Source: Gammaproteobacteria bacterium UBA7376 (GTDB lineage Bacteria > Pseudomonadota > Gammaproteobacteria > Pseudomonadales > Azotimanducaceae). Taken from it: DNA of 39,687 nucleotides. Every line of letters begins with the position of its first letter. Position 1 is the stretch's first letter. A program made the position numbers and the translations under genes. The DNA lies in assembly GCA_002470275.1 (NCBI GenBank), contig DKNY01000031.1, positions 357 through 40,043 on the forward strand, given 5' to 3'. This document shows, piece after piece, positions 17,976 through 27,705 of the stretch. The notes below the pieces were generated by a model. It searched no databases and was not told the DNA's origin. It saw nothing but the letters and a program-made list of their open reading frames with translations.

Positions 17976-19341
17976 CAATCGCGTTGGCAGGAATGAGCTT
18001 GTGGGGGTTTAGAATCTGGTCTGGATCGAATAGCGCTTTGAGGCCTCGCATGTACTCTATTTCTTCATCACTACGGCTGTAGCTGAGGAAATCTCGTTTC
18101 AGCAGCCCTACCCCATGTTCGGCTGAGATACTGCCTCCTCGCTTGGCCACCAGCTCAAAAATTCTTGGGCTCATTGCATGGCCATGATGAAAAAACTCCT
18201 CTACGGAAAGATGATCCGGTCGAAGAATGTTCAAATGCAGATTGCCATCACCAATATGCCCATACCAGCAGACCTCAAAGTCTGGATAGCTGCCGGTGAC
18301 GTACCGATCCACATCCTGCAAAAAAGCGGGTACGTCGCTGACCCTCACGGAGAGATCATTTTTGTAGGGTGTGTAGGGCGCCAGGCTCTCTGAAATCCCC
18401 TCTCGCAGACTCCATAACCCCTGGGCCTGGGCTTCAGACTGACTGATTACGCCATCGGTTACCCACCCCTCTTGGACGCAGGTCTCAAACGCTCGCTCCA
18501 CGGCCGCCATATCCTCCTCATCGAATTCGAGAAGCGCATAGTTTTCCTCGGCAGAGGCGAGAGGTGCCGATAGCCCGCGATGAGTCCGAACTTTTTGCAG
18601 TGCTAAATCCGAAAAGAACTCAAAAGCAGAAAGCTCTGTCGCCTGATTGAAGCACTTCAGAACGCTGAGCAGGTCAACTACCTTGGGGACGCCCAACACC
18701 ATCACCACCTGTGGCGAGGGAGGTGCCATCAGCTGGATATCTAACTCACAGATCAAACCCAAGGTTCCTTCAGAACCGATCATCAGGTGTCTAAAGTCGT
18801 ATCCCGTCGCGTTCTTAACGAGGCCAGCGTTGCAGTCCAAAATTTTTCCAGCCCCTGTGACGACCTTCATGCCTGCCACCCAAGACCGAGTCAGTCCGTA
18901 TCGAATGACCTTAATACCCCCTGCGTTGGTCGCCACATTGCCGCCTATCTGACTGGAGCCAGAGGAAGCAAAGTCCACGGGATAGAAAAGGCCCTGATCC
19001 TGGGCAAACGCCTGTAACGCTGCCGTCACCAGTCCCGGCTCGCATTTCACAAGCCTATCTTGAGGGTTGAAATCGAGGATCTTATTCATCCGATCAAAGG
19101 AGACGACAACTTCCCCCTGACTGGCCACTGCGCCGCCGGATAAACCCGTGCGACCACCCGAGGGCACCAGGGCTATGCTCTCTGATCTTGCATAGGAGAC
19201 GAGCGCCTGAACCTCCTCTATGGTTTCCGGAAACACAATGGCGCTCGGGGCCACCGTCAATCCATTGGTCCAGTCCTTACCCCAAATCTGCAGACTCTCT
19301 TGATCCCGGCGAATTTGCCGTTCTGCAAAGATATTATCCAA
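17965..19341 (-). CDS. FAD-binding oxidoreductase, D-2-hydroxyglutarate/D-lactate dehydrogenase type (GlcD family)
   Basis: 458-aa flavoprotein. An N-terminal FAD (PCMH-type) domain has [14 protein letters not shown] near 58-71 and [17 protein letters not shown] near 125, then [21 protein letters not shown] near 190. The C-terminal FAD-oxidase domain has [13 protein letters not shown] near 363 and [10 protein letters not shown] near 410. These mark the D-2-hydroxyacid dehydrogenases. The NATGYD/AEHGVG pattern resembles D-2-hydroxyglutarate dehydrogenase, which would clean up the side product of SerA, but the substrate is not proven. The start is a TTG (19341) with a strong GGAGGA about 7 nt upstream. 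Last gene of the tkt-pgk-fba run. Confidence 0.85.
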   Translation of the reverse strand: MDNIFAERQIRRDQESLQIWGKDWTNGLTVAPSAIVFPETIEEVQALVSYARSESIALVPSGGRTGLSGGAVASQGEVVVSFDRMNKILDFNPQDRLVKCEPGLVTAALQAFAQDQGLFYPVDFASSGSSQIGGNVATNAGGIKVIRYGLTRSWVAGMKVVTGAGKILDCNAGLVKNATGYDFRHLMIGSEGTLGLICELDIQLMAPPSPQVVMVLGVPKVVDLLSVLKCFNQATELSAFEFFSDLALQKVRTHRGLSAPLASAEENYALLEFDEEDMAAVERAFETCVQEGWVTDGVISQSEAQAQGLWSLREGISESLAPYTPYKNDLSVRVSDVPAFLQDVDRYVTGSYPDFEVCWYGHIGDGNLHLNILRPDHLSVEEFFHHGHAMSPRIFELVAKRGGSISAEHGVGLLKRDFLSYSRSDEEIEYMRGLKALFDPDQILNPHKLIPANAIVKS

Positions 19342-19374
19342 TCTTATTCCTCCGCTGACCGAAGCATCCGTGCG

Positions 19375-20322
19375 CTACCACTCACAGACCTGATCCAGCC
19401 AGGCCCAAAACTCATCACGGATTTCCTTTTTCTCATTCACCAGGTGGTGGTGGGCGGGTGGAAAGGCGCGAAAGTAGGCGCCCGGATATAGCCGGTCGAA
19501 CACCCGGAAACCATGACGATAGTCTACCGTCTTATCCTGGTACCCATAGATCACTCGTGGTGCCAAGTCGGACACCTCACCCCGCTCAAACACCGTAAAC
19601 CAATCAACCATAGCCTGAACCCACGTAACCGGTAAAACCTGGGACTGAAGCGGATCTTTGTACAACAGATTGACGAAGTCTGGGTCATCAATATCGGCAC
19701 GCATTCTCCGGGGTCGACGCTGCACAAAGTGCTTAACGACAGCAAAGTACCCGCGTATCCAGGACCAGGCGTAAGGGCGAACAAGCGGCGCAAACAGCAT
19801 CAACTCCCCACTGGGACGATCCTGTTGCTGACGCCAATACTCCATAATGAGCGCACCGCCCATGCTCTGGCCCAGCCAGTGAATGGCCCGGCCTTCAGCC
19901 ACCTGCTTAACCAATCTGTGCATTCTTTGGATGACCGCGATATAGGACTGAAAGCTGTCGATGGCGGCGGGTTCCCCGGAGGAGAGGCCGTGGCCGATCT
20001 GGTCAAAAATCGCGACCCCGATATTGCGCTCCAACAGAGCGTCGACGCAGTGTGCGTAGAGGCCAGCATGATCATAGTAACCGTGGCAAACGATAGCCCA
20101 CGACCGAGGATTTTCCGGCTCATGCAGCTGCACAAAAATCCTGTCCTCCGCCACCTCAAGCACGCCGTAGGTGCTCTTGTGGGCCGAGATGCCTGTCCGG
20201 TAGAAGGCCACGTAATTGGCAAAGGCTTCCCCATCAAGAGGGCACCAGTCCCCCTTACTCAGGTCCGCCCCGTGAACTAGGCCAGCCACCTCAGCATGCT
20301 GGAACGCTCCCTGGCCACGCAT
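19375..20322 (-). CDS. Alpha/beta hydrolase, lysophospholipase/monoacylglycerol lipase-like
   Basis: 315-aa serine hydrolase of the PldB/monoglyceride-lipase group (Hydrolase_4). Visible are the oxyanion-side VCHGYYDHAGLYA (78-90), FDQIGHGLSSGEP (106-118), the nucleophile elbow GQSMGG with Ser153, a likely acid in YGYQDKTVDY, and the catalytic His in the AHHHLVNE segment near the end. The cap region is rich in Trp and Arg (PYAWSWIRGYFAVVKHFVQRRPRRMR), perhaps for lipid contact. No signal peptide. It likely acts on lysophospholipid or monoacylglycerol; the exact substrate is not deducible. It lies 39 bp after fba and 33 bp before the FAD dehydrogenase, so probably cotranscribed. Confidence 0.82.
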   Translation of the reverse strand: MRGQGAFQHAEVAGLVHGADLSKGDWCPLDGEAFANYVAFYRTGISAHKSTYGVLEVAEDRIFVQLHEPENPRSWAIVCHGYYDHAGLYAHCVDALLERNIGVAIFDQIGHGLSSGEPAAIDSFQSYIAVIQRMHRLVKQVAEGRAIHWLGQSMGGALIMEYWRQQQDRPSGELMLFAPLVRPYAWSWIRGYFAVVKHFVQRRPRRMRADIDDPDFVNLLYKDPLQSQVLPVTWVQAMVDWFTVFERGEVSDLAPRVIYGYQDKTVDYRHGFRVFDRLYPGAYFRAFPPAHHHLVNEKKEIRDEFWAWLDQVCEW

Positions 20323-20361
20323 CCTTCCTTCCGACGAAACAGCAACAAGCCAGCGAGGCTG

Positions 20362-21426
20362 CTACTGAATCACCGGATCAAGTTCGCCCGCGCTATAGGC
20401 AATGAACATGCTCTCTAGCGAGTTTGCTCGAATCTTGTGTGCATTGCCCGCCGTGCCAAAGGCCTCATAGCGAGCGATCACCACGTCACGCATGGCCGTC
20501 TGTGTTTTGGCCAGGTATTTTCGGGGGTCGAACTCACCGGGGTTTTCCGCCAAAAATCTTCGCACGGCGGCGGTTGAGGCAAGACGCAGATCCGTATCAA
20601 TGTTGACCTTCCGCACGCCGTGACGAATGCCCTGCTGAATCTCTTCAACGGGAACGCCGTAGGTTTCTGGAATCTCTCCGCCGAATTCATTGATCTCTTG
20701 CAGCAGCTCTTGAGGTACCGAAGAGCTGCCGTGCATCACTAAGTGGGTATTCGGCAGCCGTCCGTGGATCGCCTTAACTCGCTCAATGGCCAGAATATCG
20801 CCGGTGGGTGGGCGACTGAATTTATAGGCACCGTGCGAGGTGCCGATGGCGATGGCCAAGGCATCCACCTGGGTCTGCCGAACAAAGTCAGCGGCCTGTT
20901 CGGGGTCTGTTAGCAGCTGGTCCATGGACAACTGGCCCTCGGCGCCAACGCCGTCTTCCTCACCGGCCATGCCGGATTCCAGAGACCCAAGGCAGCCAAG
21001 CTCTCCTTCTACGGAAACGCCACACGCATGAGCCATATCAACCACGCGTCGAGTCACGCTGACGTTGTAGTCGTATTCTGCGGGGGTTTTTTGATCTTCT
21101 AGCAGGGACCCGTCCATCATGACGGAGGTAAAACCGATTTGCATCGACCGCTGACAGACATCCGCGGAGGCGCCATGATCTTGGTGCATCACCACCGGAA
21201 TGTGGGGAAATTCTTCTACCGCCGCCAGCATCAGGTGCCGCAGGAAATTTGGACCCGCATATTTGCGTGCCCCGGCGGACGCCTGAACAATCACAGGACT
21301 ATCCGTTTGATCTGCCCCCTCCATGATGGCTCGCATTTGCTCAAGATTGTTCACGTTGAATGCCGGCACACCGTAATCATTCTCTGCAGCATGATCTAAG
21401 AGTTGCCTTAAGCTGATAAGCGCCAT
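20362..21426 (-). CDS. fba: Fructose-bisphosphate aldolase, class II (Calvin-cycle subtype)
   Basis: 354-aa zinc-dependent aldolase joining glyceraldehyde 3-phosphate and dihydroxyacetone phosphate. Zinc and substrate motifs are [10 protein letters not shown] (near 78), VEGELGCLG (near 138), GTSHGAYKF (near 195), [13 protein letters not shown] (near 231) and KVNIDTDLR (near 275). Length and motif spacing fit the 'Calvin-cycle' class II subtype common in pseudomonads, including those that do not fix CO2; no RuBisCO or phosphoribulokinase gene is in the window. The ATG at 21426 is clear. The 49-bp gap to pgk contains a 6-bp-arm inverted repeat. Confidence 0.95.
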   Translation of the reverse strand: MALISLRQLLDHAAENDYGVPAFNVNNLEQMRAIMEGADQTDSPVIVQASAGARKYAGPNFLRHLMLAAVEEFPHIPVVMHQDHGASADVCQRSMQIGFTSVMMDGSLLEDQKTPAEYDYNVSVTRRVVDMAHACGVSVEGELGCLGSLESGMAGEEDGVGAEGQLSMDQLLTDPEQAADFVRQTQVDALAIAIGTSHGAYKFSRPPTGDILAIERVKAIHGRLPNTHLVMHGSSSVPQELLQEINEFGGEIPETYGVPVEEIQQGIRHGVRKVNIDTDLRLASTAAVRRFLAENPGEFDPRKYLAKTQTAMRDVVIARYEAFGTAGNAHKIRANSLESMFIAYSAGELDPVIQ

Positions 21427-21451
21427 GGATATCTGTCTCCGTTTTTCGTTG

Positions 21452-21465
21452 GCCCAACATTGGGC
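21452..21465. repeat. Inverted repeat GCCCAA-CA-TTGGGC in the pgk-fba gap
   Basis: Perfect 6-bp arms with a 2-base centre, 26 bp upstream of the fba start on the minus strand. No T-run follows on either strand, so it is not an ordinary intrinsic terminator. It could be a small operator, an mRNA hairpin adjusting fba versus pgk levels, or chance. Confidence 0.4.
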
Positions 21466-21475
21466 GTTATAACCA

Positions 21476-22660
21476 CTAAACTATTGGGCCTTCATTCAGG
21501 CGTCTGCCCAGGATTTCCACCGCCGGCAGCGGCTTGCCCTCCACAAATTCAAGAAAGGCACCGCCCCCGGTTGAGATATAGGATAGACCTTCCGCCACCC
21601 CAAATTTCTCTACAGCGGCCAGCGTATCGCCTCCACCGGCGATTGAATAGGCGGGACTTGCCCCAATTGCCTCGGCCAAGACGCGGGTCCCCTCCGCGAA
21701 TGGCGCAAACTCAAAGACGCCAACCGGACCGTTCCATAGGATGGTGCGCGAGGTCAGCAGCCGATCAGCCAAAGCCCTCGCCGTTTCCGGACCAATGTCC
21801 AGAATCATATCTTCCGGCCCTACCTCCGTGACGGGCTTTACGGTGCCCACCGCGCTGGCGGAGAACTCCGTGGCGACCACTACATCACTGGGGATTGGAA
21901 TATCCACTTTTTCCGCAATCTTTCGGGCCGTATCAATTAAGGCAGGTTCGTGCATAGAGCGTCCCACTTCGTAGCCTACGGCGGCCATAAAGGTATTGGC
22001 GATGCCGCCGCCGACGATGATCTCATCAGCAACCTCAGCTAGGGAGCCGAGCACCTCTAGCTTACTTGATACCTTGGCACCACCTATGATGGCCACCATG
22101 GGGGATTCTGGCTGGGCCAAGGAGCGACCCAACGCCTCTAGCTCAGCGGAAAGCAGGGTGCCAGCGCAAACTTCTTTCGCAAATTTCGCTACGCCGTGGG
22201 TCGATGCATGGGCTCTGTGAGCGGTGCCGAAGGCGTCCATGACGAATACATCGCAGCTGCGGGCCAGTTCACGGGCTAGCGCGTCATCATTTGACTTTTC
22301 TCCGGTGAGGAATCGAACGTTTTCAAGCACGGCAACGGTCCCCGGCCCTACCCCTCGAATCTCTTCCGGTGACCTGAGCAGCTGCACCTCGGTTGCCAGA
22401 AGCGAGGCGAGGTGAGCGACCACAGGCATCAAGGAGAATTCCTCGTCATACTGCCCCTCAGTCGGTCGCCCGAGGTGCGACATGATGATCACCGCTGCAC
22501 CCGCCTCTCGGGCAGCGTCGATGGTAGGTATTGAGGCACGTATCCGCGCATCGCTGGTGACGCGACCCTCACTGATGGGCACGTTGAGATCCGCGCGGAT
22601 TAACACGCGCCTAGACGCGAGATTGACCTCATGAACAGAACGAATGGACGGTAGCCGCAT
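21476..22660 (-). CDS. pgk: Phosphoglycerate kinase
   Basis: 394-aa glycolytic kinase interconverting 1,3-bisphosphoglycerate and 3-phosphoglycerate with ADP/ATP. Landmarks are the N-domain [19 protein letters not shown] (substrate-binding RxDxNVP), IMSHLGRP (57-64), ENVRF near 114, [12 protein letters not shown] near 193, and the nucleotide-binding NGPVGVFEF near 313 and [16 protein letters not shown] near 345. Full normal length, ATG start. It sits between tkt and fba; in E. coli and Pseudomonas a glyceraldehyde-3-phosphate or erythrose-4-phosphate dehydrogenase gene lies between tkt and pgk, but here the gap is only 35 bp. Confidence 0.97.
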   Translation of the reverse strand: MRLPSIRSVHEVNLASRRVLIRADLNVPISEGRVTSDARIRASIPTIDAAREAGAAVIIMSHLGRPTEGQYDEEFSLMPVVAHLASLLATEVQLLRSPEEIRGVGPGTVAVLENVRFLTGEKSNDDALARELARSCDVFVMDAFGTAHRAHASTHGVAKFAKEVCAGTLLSAELEALGRSLAQPESPMVAIIGGAKVSSKLEVLGSLAEVADEIIVGGGIANTFMAAVGYEVGRSMHEPALIDTARKIAEKVDIPIPSDVVVATEFSASAVGTVKPVTEVGPEDMILDIGPETARALADRLLTSRTILWNGPVGVFEFAPFAEGTRVLAEAIGASPAYSIAGGGDTLAAVEKFGVAEGLSYISTGGGAFLEFVEGKPLPAVEILGRRLNEGPIV

Positions 22661-22695
22661 TGCCTTCCCCCGTTAAAACGGCCCCTGAGCCTTTT

Positions 22696-24693
22696 TCAAA
22701 CCTGCTGAGGTTCTTGATTTGACAACACGCGCCGGGTCGCCTGGACGACGGCCTCAGCGGTCATCCCGAGTTCCGCCAGTACCGCCGCGCCAGGGCCGGA
22801 TAAGCCAAAGCGATCAATGCCCACCACGGCACCGTCGATCCCGACCCACTTATACCAGGGGTCCGGATAGCCGGCCTCTACCGCAATTCGCGCTCGAATG
22901 TGACTGGGCAACACGGATTCACGATATCCCGCATCCTGGGCCTCGAATACCTCGACACAGGGCATGGACACTACGCGGGCGTTGATGCCCTCGGCTTCAA
23001 GCAGTTCAGCTGCCTGCATTGCTAGTCCGACTTCAGACCCGGTGGCGATCAAAATGGCCTGGGGCGATCCACCGCCATCTCGCAGCACGTAGCCTCCCCT
23101 GTGCACACTGTCGAAGGCCGCCTGGTCTCGCGTCTGAGCCTGGGTTTTCTGCCGGGTAAAGATCAAAGCCGTTGGCGTTTCACGACTGGCGACAGCCGCC
23201 TTCCAGGCCACCGCAGATTCAACCATGTCGCAAGGGCGCCACACGCTAAGATTGGGCGTCATCCGCAGGTTGGCCGTTTGCTCAACGGGCTGGTGCGTCG
23301 GCCCGTCTTCACCTACGGCAACGCTATCGTGGGTGTAGACGAATATGTTGGGCAGCCGCATCAGCGCGGCCAGCCTGACGGCGTTACGCGCGTACTCCAT
23401 AAAGATCAGGAAGGTCCCGGTAAAGGGCCTGATGCCTCCATGAAGCTGGATTCCGTTGCTCATCGCGGTCATGCCGAATTCCCTAACCCCGTAGCTCAGG
23501 TACTGGTCATCTGACGCATCCTTCCATCGCGTATTGTTTGAACCCGTGAGGTCGGCAGACCCACCAAATAACTCTGGAATGCCTGCAGCCACAGCCCCCA
23601 GACAAGTTTGTGAAGCCTTCCTCGTTTCAATATCCGCCGGTGCGTTGTGGCTGGCCTGCGCCAGGGCATCAATCTCTTGGTGCCAATCTGGCGGCAACGT
23701 GCCCGACATACGACGCGAAAATTCCGCTGCCTGTTGAGGGTGGGCGGCCTGATAACTCGCCATCAACTCCCGCCACTGAGCATGCTGCCGTGCGCCTGCC
23801 TCCTGCTGATTCCAAGCCTCAGCAATCGCCGGAGGCATTTCCCACTCAGCTGCCGTCCAGCCTAGTTCAGCCTTGGTCAGGGCAATCTCTTCTGCACCCA
23901 GCGCCGCACCATGGACGGAGGCGGTACCTTTCTTGTTTGGGGAGCCAAAGCCAATGGTGGTTTTGCAGCACACTAACGTTGGGCGGCCATCCGAGTCGGC
24001 AGCCGTCCGCAGGGCCACGGCAATTTCATCCGCGTCATGCCCGTCCACATTGCGCACCACGCGCCAGCCATAGGCTTCAAACCGTGCTGGCACATCTTCC
24101 GAAAACCAGGCGTCCACAGCGCCATCAATGGAAATGCCGTTGTCGTCGTAGATACAGATGAGTTTGTCGAGCTTAAGCGTGCCGGCCAAGGAGGCTGCCT
24201 CATGGGAAATGCCCTCCATCAAACACCCATCCCCAGCGATCACCCAGGTACGGTGGTCCACGGGCTCGATTTCGGGCGTGTTAAATTCCGCCGCCAGTTT
24301 CTGCTCTGCCAAGGCCATACCGACGGCCATGGCAAATCCCTGACCCAGAGGTCCCGTCGTTGTCTCCACCCCAGGACATTCGTTGAATTCTGGGTGACCG
24401 GCAGTCTTGGAATGCAGCTGCCTAAAGTCCTTCAAGTCCTGAATCGAAACGTCATAGCCCGTAAGGTGAAGTAGCGCGTAGAGCAACATGGACCCGTGAC
24501 CGTTTGATAGGACGAATCGGTCCCGGTTCGGCCAGCTGGGATCGCTGGGGTCATGCTTCAGGAAATCCCGCCAAAGTACTTCAGCCACATCCGCGAGGCC
24601 CATGGGCGCACCCGGGTGCCCGCTATTAGCGGCCTGAACGGCATCCATTGCGAGTACGCGGATGGCATTGGCGAGTTCGAATCTAGAGGACAT
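22696..24693 (-). CDS. tkt: Transketolase
   Basis: 665-aa thiamine-diphosphate enzyme moving two-carbon units between sugar phosphates. The first domain shows [20 protein letters not shown] (22-41), the ThDP/Mg motif [18 protein letters not shown] (near 154) and DDNGISIDG. The middle domain has [15 protein letters not shown] and [19 protein letters not shown], containing substrate-phosphate and ThDP contacts. The C-terminal domain is complete. The start is ATG 24693. It heads the tkt-pgk-fba-hydrolase-FAD dehydrogenase run and is divergent from metK. With rpiA it supplies the non-oxidative pentose phosphate pathway. Confidence 0.97.
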   Translation of the reverse strand: MSSRFELANAIRVLAMDAVQAANSGHPGAPMGLADVAEVLWRDFLKHDPSDPSWPNRDRFVLSNGHGSMLLYALLHLTGYDVSIQDLKDFRQLHSKTAGHPEFNECPGVETTTGPLGQGFAMAVGMALAEQKLAAEFNTPEIEPVDHRTWVIAGDGCLMEGISHEAASLAGTLKLDKLICIYDDNGISIDGAVDAWFSEDVPARFEAYGWRVVRNVDGHDADEIAVALRTAADSDGRPTLVCCKTTIGFGSPNKKGTASVHGAALGAEEIALTKAELGWTAAEWEMPPAIAEAWNQQEAGARQHAQWRELMASYQAAHPQQAAEFSRRMSGTLPPDWHQEIDALAQASHNAPADIETRKASQTCLGAVAAGIPELFGGSADLTGSNNTRWKDASDDQYLSYGVREFGMTAMSNGIQLHGGIRPFTGTFLIFMEYARNAVRLAALMRLPNIFVYTHDSVAVGEDGPTHQPVEQTANLRMTPNLSVWRPCDMVESAVAWKAAVASRETPTALIFTRQKTQAQTRDQAAFDSVHRGGYVLRDGGGSPQAILIATGSEVGLAMQAAELLEAEGINARVVSMPCVEVFEAQDAGYRESVLPSHIRARIAVEAGYPDPWYKWVGIDGAVVGIDRFGLSGPGAAVLAELGMTAEAVVQATRRVLSNQEPQQV

Positions 24694-24909
24694 AGGCGGT
24701 CTCGGGTGTGCTAAACCGTTATTGTCAAGATTTGCCAGCCGGACTGCAAACTTTGAGTGTAAAACTCACCAACACCGAACCCTTATGGTCAATGACCAGG
24801 ATTGAAACTTTGCGTGCTTCAGCAGATTTTTTTATCCAATTTCGTGTATCTTCGCCGCTCGGTTTTTCTTAAGAACTTGTCCCGCTCAAAAAGCGAAGAG
24901 GACCGCCCA
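24694..24909. other. Divergent tkt/metK regulatory gap
   Basis: 216 bp holding the promoters of both tkt and metK. It contains a 5-bp-arm inverted repeat TGAGT-GTAAA-ACTCA (24754-24768) and a TTGACA on the minus strand (24724-24729) without a matching -10. An AT-rich tract lies at 24826-24842. GAAGAGGA upstream of 24910 can serve as the metK ribosome-binding site. I recognise no SAM-type riboswitch and no MetJ box repeats. Confidence 0.5.
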
Positions 24910-26067
24910 ATGATTGCAAACACGTTATTTACATCTGAGTCTGTCTCTGAGGGACATCCTGACAAGGTTGCGGACCAAGTGTCGGACGCCGTCGTGGATG
25001 CCATGCTCGAGCAGGATCAAAACTCACGGGTGGCCTGTGAAACGCTGATCAAGACCGGCGTAGTGATGCTCGCGGGCGAAATCAGAAGTTCTGCTGATAT
25101 CGATTTCGATAAGCTGGCGCGTTCCGTGGTCGCCGACATTGGCTACAACAGCGCAGACCTCGGATTTGATGCTGATGACTGTATGGTAATCAACGCCCTT
25201 GGCCAGCAGAGTCCCGACATCGCTGTTGGCGTTGACGAAACTGAGGACCACGAACAAGGCGCGGGCGATCAGGGCCTTATGTTTGGGTATGCCACGGATG
25301 AGACCGATGCACTGATGCCGGCTCCGATCATCTATGCCCACCGCTTAGTTCAAAAGCAGTCACAGGCGCGTCGAGGCGCCCTGGCCTTTCTGCGACCGGA
25401 TGCCAAGAGCCAGCTTACCTTTCGCTATGATGAAGCGGGAAAGCCAGCGGGCATCGAGGCCGTAGTGCTCTCTACCCAGCACGATCCGGATGTCTCCCAG
25501 GAAATGCTGCGAGAGGCGGTGATGGAGGAAATCATCAAGCCCACGCTGCCTCAGAACTGGATTTCTGCGGAGACCCGGTTTCATATCAATCCTACCGGCC
25601 AATTCATTATCGGCGGCCCAGTGGGAGACTGCGGCCTGACGGGTAGGAAGATTATTGTTGACACCTATGGCGGCATGGCTCGCCACGGTGGCGGTGCTTT
25701 CTCGGGCAAGGATCCCTCCAAGGTGGATCGTTCTGCCGCCTATGCGGGACGCTATGTCGCTAAGAACATCGTTGCCGCCGGACTGGCGCGGCGATGCGAG
25801 ATTCAGGTGAGCTATGCCATCGGCGTTGCGGAGCCCACCTCCATCAGTATCGATACCTTTGGCACCGGCAGCATCGCCGACAGCAAGATTGTTCAACTTG
25901 TTCGTGAACACTTTGATTTGAGACCCAAGGGCCTCATCGCGATGCTTAACCTGAAACGACCTATCTATCGTCAAACCGCCGCCTACGGTCACTTCGGAAG
26001 AAGCGATCCGGACTTTAGCTGGGAGCGCACCGACAAGGCAGAGGCGCTGGCTGCCGCATTGACTTAG
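24910..26067 (+). CDS. metK: S-adenosylmethionine synthetase
   Basis: 385-aa enzyme making S-adenosylmethionine from methionine and ATP. Landmarks are [20 protein letters not shown] (near 8-27, ATP/Mg site), [18 protein letters not shown] (near 118), the [15 protein letters not shown] segment, [18 protein letters not shown] (the conserved P-loop-like stretch) and [14 protein letters not shown]. The ATG at 24910 gives the family N-terminus and has GAAGAGGA 7-14 nt upstream; the frame is open back to 24802, but those 36 residues have no counterpart in the family. It is followed 32 bp later by metF; the intervening ahcY found in many relatives is absent. Confidence 0.97.
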   Translation: MIANTLFTSESVSEGHPDKVADQVSDAVVDAMLEQDQNSRVACETLIKTGVVMLAGEIRSSADIDFDKLARSVVADIGYNSADLGFDADDCMVINALGQQSPDIAVGVDETEDHEQGAGDQGLMFGYATDETDALMPAPIIYAHRLVQKQSQARRGALAFLRPDAKSQLTFRYDEAGKPAGIEAVVLSTQHDPDVSQEMLREAVMEEIIKPTLPQNWISAETRFHINPTGQFIIGGPVGDCGLTGRKIIVDTYGGMARHGGGAFSGKDPSKVDRSAAYAGRYVAKNIVAAGLARRCEIQVSYAIGVAEPTSISIDTFGTGSIADSKIVQLVREHFDLRPKGLIAMLNLKRPIYRQTAAYGHFGRSDPDFSWERTDKAEALAAALT

Positions 26068-26099
26068 GCTTGGACGCATCTGAGCTTAGGGGGATAGTC

Positions 26100-26963
26100 A
26101 TGGCCCTAACTCAGCCCAAACCAGCAACCTGCCTGCCGCCACTCAGCTTCGAGTTCTTCCCTCCCCGAGATGAGGAGTTAATCGATCGTTTAGTCAGTGG
26201 TACAGCCTGTCGACTCGGCGCCTATGCGCCCGAATTTTTTTCTATAACCTACGGCGCAGACGGATCAAGTAAGGAGGGCACCCTAAGGTCAGTCGCTGCG
26301 CTGTTGGAGGCAAATCGAAACACCGCACCTCACCTCTCCCAGGGCAGCGATACAGATACCGCCATAATTGAACTCATCAATCGGTACCTTGCCCTCGGCG
26401 TGACTCGCCTGGTCGCTCTCAAAGGCGATGCGCGAAAGGCCGGGGACAGACGCCCGGTCTATGCTCGCGACCTTGTGCGAACCATTCGACAGCACTTTGG
26501 CGACGCGCTGCGGATCAGCGTTGCAGCCTATCCGGAAGTCCACCCAGACACCGCTTCACTCGACCTGGAAATGAAATTTTTTGTTGAGAAGGTTAACGCC
26601 GGCGCAGACGAGGCCATTACTCAGTACTTCTATAACCCGGAAGCCTACGCTAATTTCCTAGATCACTGTGCGCGTATGGGGCTAGACCTCCCCATCGTTC
26701 CAGGCATCATGCCGATCACCAATTACCAAGGCCTGATGCGGTTTAGCGAGCGTGCGGGGGCCGATATCCCGCGCTGGCTGGACAGAACCCTGCGCGATAA
26801 GAGCGATAATGTGGCCGACCTATGCGCGTTTGGCGATGAGGTAGTCACTAACCTTTGCGAGCGCGTTATACAGATGGGAGCGCCTAGGCTACACTTTTAT
26901 TCCCTTAACCGATGGGGTGCGTGCTCCAGGATTTGCGACAACTTGGGCTACGTAAAGACTTGA
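26100..26963 (+). CDS. metF: 5,10-methylenetetrahydrofolate reductase
   Basis: 287-aa flavoprotein reducing 5,10-methylene-THF to 5-methyl-THF, the methyl donor for methionine synthase. Landmarks are LSFEFFPPRDEE near the N-terminus (with the conserved Glu), SITYGADGSSKEGT, LVALKGDARKAGDR, ISVAAYPEVHPD, a DEAITQYFYNPEAY segment and IVPGIMPITNYQGLMRF. The ATG at 26100 has GGGGGA 6 nt upstream; an in-frame start at 26070 is less likely. It lies between metK and rsmE, with 1 bp to the rsmE start. Together with metK, metX/metW and the glycine cleavage genes it covers much of the methyl cycle. Confidence 0.95.
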   Translation: MALTQPKPATCLPPLSFEFFPPRDEELIDRLVSGTACRLGAYAPEFFSITYGADGSSKEGTLRSVAALLEANRNTAPHLSQGSDTDTAIIELINRYLALGVTRLVALKGDARKAGDRRPVYARDLVRTIRQHFGDALRISVAAYPEVHPDTASLDLEMKFFVEKVNAGADEAITQYFYNPEAYANFLDHCARMGLDLPIVPGIMPITNYQGLMRFSERAGADIPRWLDRTLRDKSDNVADLCAFGDEVVTNLCERVIQMGAPRLHFYSLNRWGACSRICDNLGYVKT

Positions 26964-26964
26964 A

Positions 26965-27705
26965 TTGAGCCGACAGTACCGTTTTTTTCTACCGGGCGAC
27001 TATGACGTTGGCACAACGTTAACGTTGGACAGTGAGCGCTCAAGCTACCTGTGCAGAGTACTGCGCCTGCGAGAAGGCACATCGCTGGAGATTTTTCCTG
27101 GCGACGGTTCTGCCTTCGGCTGCCGTCTCGTCGATGCTAATCCTCGCCGTGCGCAGCTTCATGTGGCGCATCAGGAAACCTCGGCCAAAAGCTCAGGACC
27201 CTCGCTTCATCTGGCCATCGCGCTCCTCAAAGGCTCCGCCATGGACAGAGCCCTGCAGCAGGCCACGGAACTGGGCGCAAGCCACCTGCATCTGATCCGC
27301 GCCCAGCGCAGCAATGTGCCTCTCACTTCAGACCGCTTAGATTCAAAATTGCTGCATTGGGAGCGGATTATTGCTTCCGCCTGCGAGCAAAGCGGACGGC
27401 GTAGCGTTCCTAAACTGCAGGCACCCGGCACCCTGGCCGAAGTTTGGGCAGCCATGGCGCCCTGCCCGCTGCTCATCGCTTTTGAACCGGAGGGCGAAAC
27501 CCTGCCCATGACGCTGTCCCCCGAACCCTGCGGCATCTTTATTGGCCCCGAAGGGGGATGGAGTGAGGACGAGCGGGCATGGCTATCAGAGAAAAGCGTA
27601 AACCAGTACCGACTGGGCAACACAATCTTGCGGTCTGAAACTATGCCCGCCGTAGCCCTTGCCCTGATTCAACATGCTCAGGGGTGGCGCTCACCGTCGG
27701 CTTGA
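26965..27705 (+). CDS. rsmE: 16S rRNA (uracil1498-N3)-methyltransferase
   Basis: 246-aa SPOUT-fold enzyme methylating U1498 of 16S rRNA near the decoding site. An N-terminal PUA-like domain (YRFFLPGDYDVG; YLCRVLRLREGTSLEIFPGDG) is followed by the knotted SAM-binding domain with ALLKGSAMDRALQQATELGA, CEQSGRRSVPKL, IFIGPEGGWSEDE and RLGNTILRSETMPAVAL. The start is a TTG right after the metF stop (1-bp gap), suggesting translational coupling; no strong ribosome-binding site is seen. The last 28 bp overlap the convergent ChpA-like gene. rsmE flanks the gshB-pil/chp region in Pseudomonas, so it marks one side of that locus. Confidence 0.95.
   Translation: MSRQYRFFLPGDYDVGTTLTLDSERSSYLCRVLRLREGTSLEIFPGDGSAFGCRLVDANPRRAQLHVAHQETSAKSSGPSLHLAIALLKGSAMDRALQQATELGASHLHLIRAQRSNVPLTSDRLDSKLLHWERIIASACEQSGRRSVPKLQAPGTLAEVWAAMAPCPLLIAFEPEGETLPMTLSPEPCGIFIGPEGGWSEDERAWLSEKSVNQYRLGNTILRSETMPAVALALIQHAQGWRSPSA

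Noticed and set aside
19729..20280. 183-codon plus-strand open frame
   Set aside because: Antisense to the alpha/beta hydrolase, whose catalytic motifs are intact.
23610..24161. 183-codon plus-strand open frame
   Set aside because: Antisense to the conserved core of tkt; Pro/Arg-rich shadow translation.
24754..24768. TGAGT-GTAAA-ACTCA hairpin as a terminator
   Set aside because: Five-bp stem without a following T-run, and located between divergent genes where no terminator is needed.
24694..24909. SAM-responsive riboswitch or MetJ operator upstream of metK
   Set aside because: No recognisable SAM aptamer core and no AGACGTCT-like repeats seen by eye.
25360..26079. 239-codon minus-strand open frame
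   Set aside because: Lies entirely opposite metK, which is unmistakable; no domain signal in the antisense protein.
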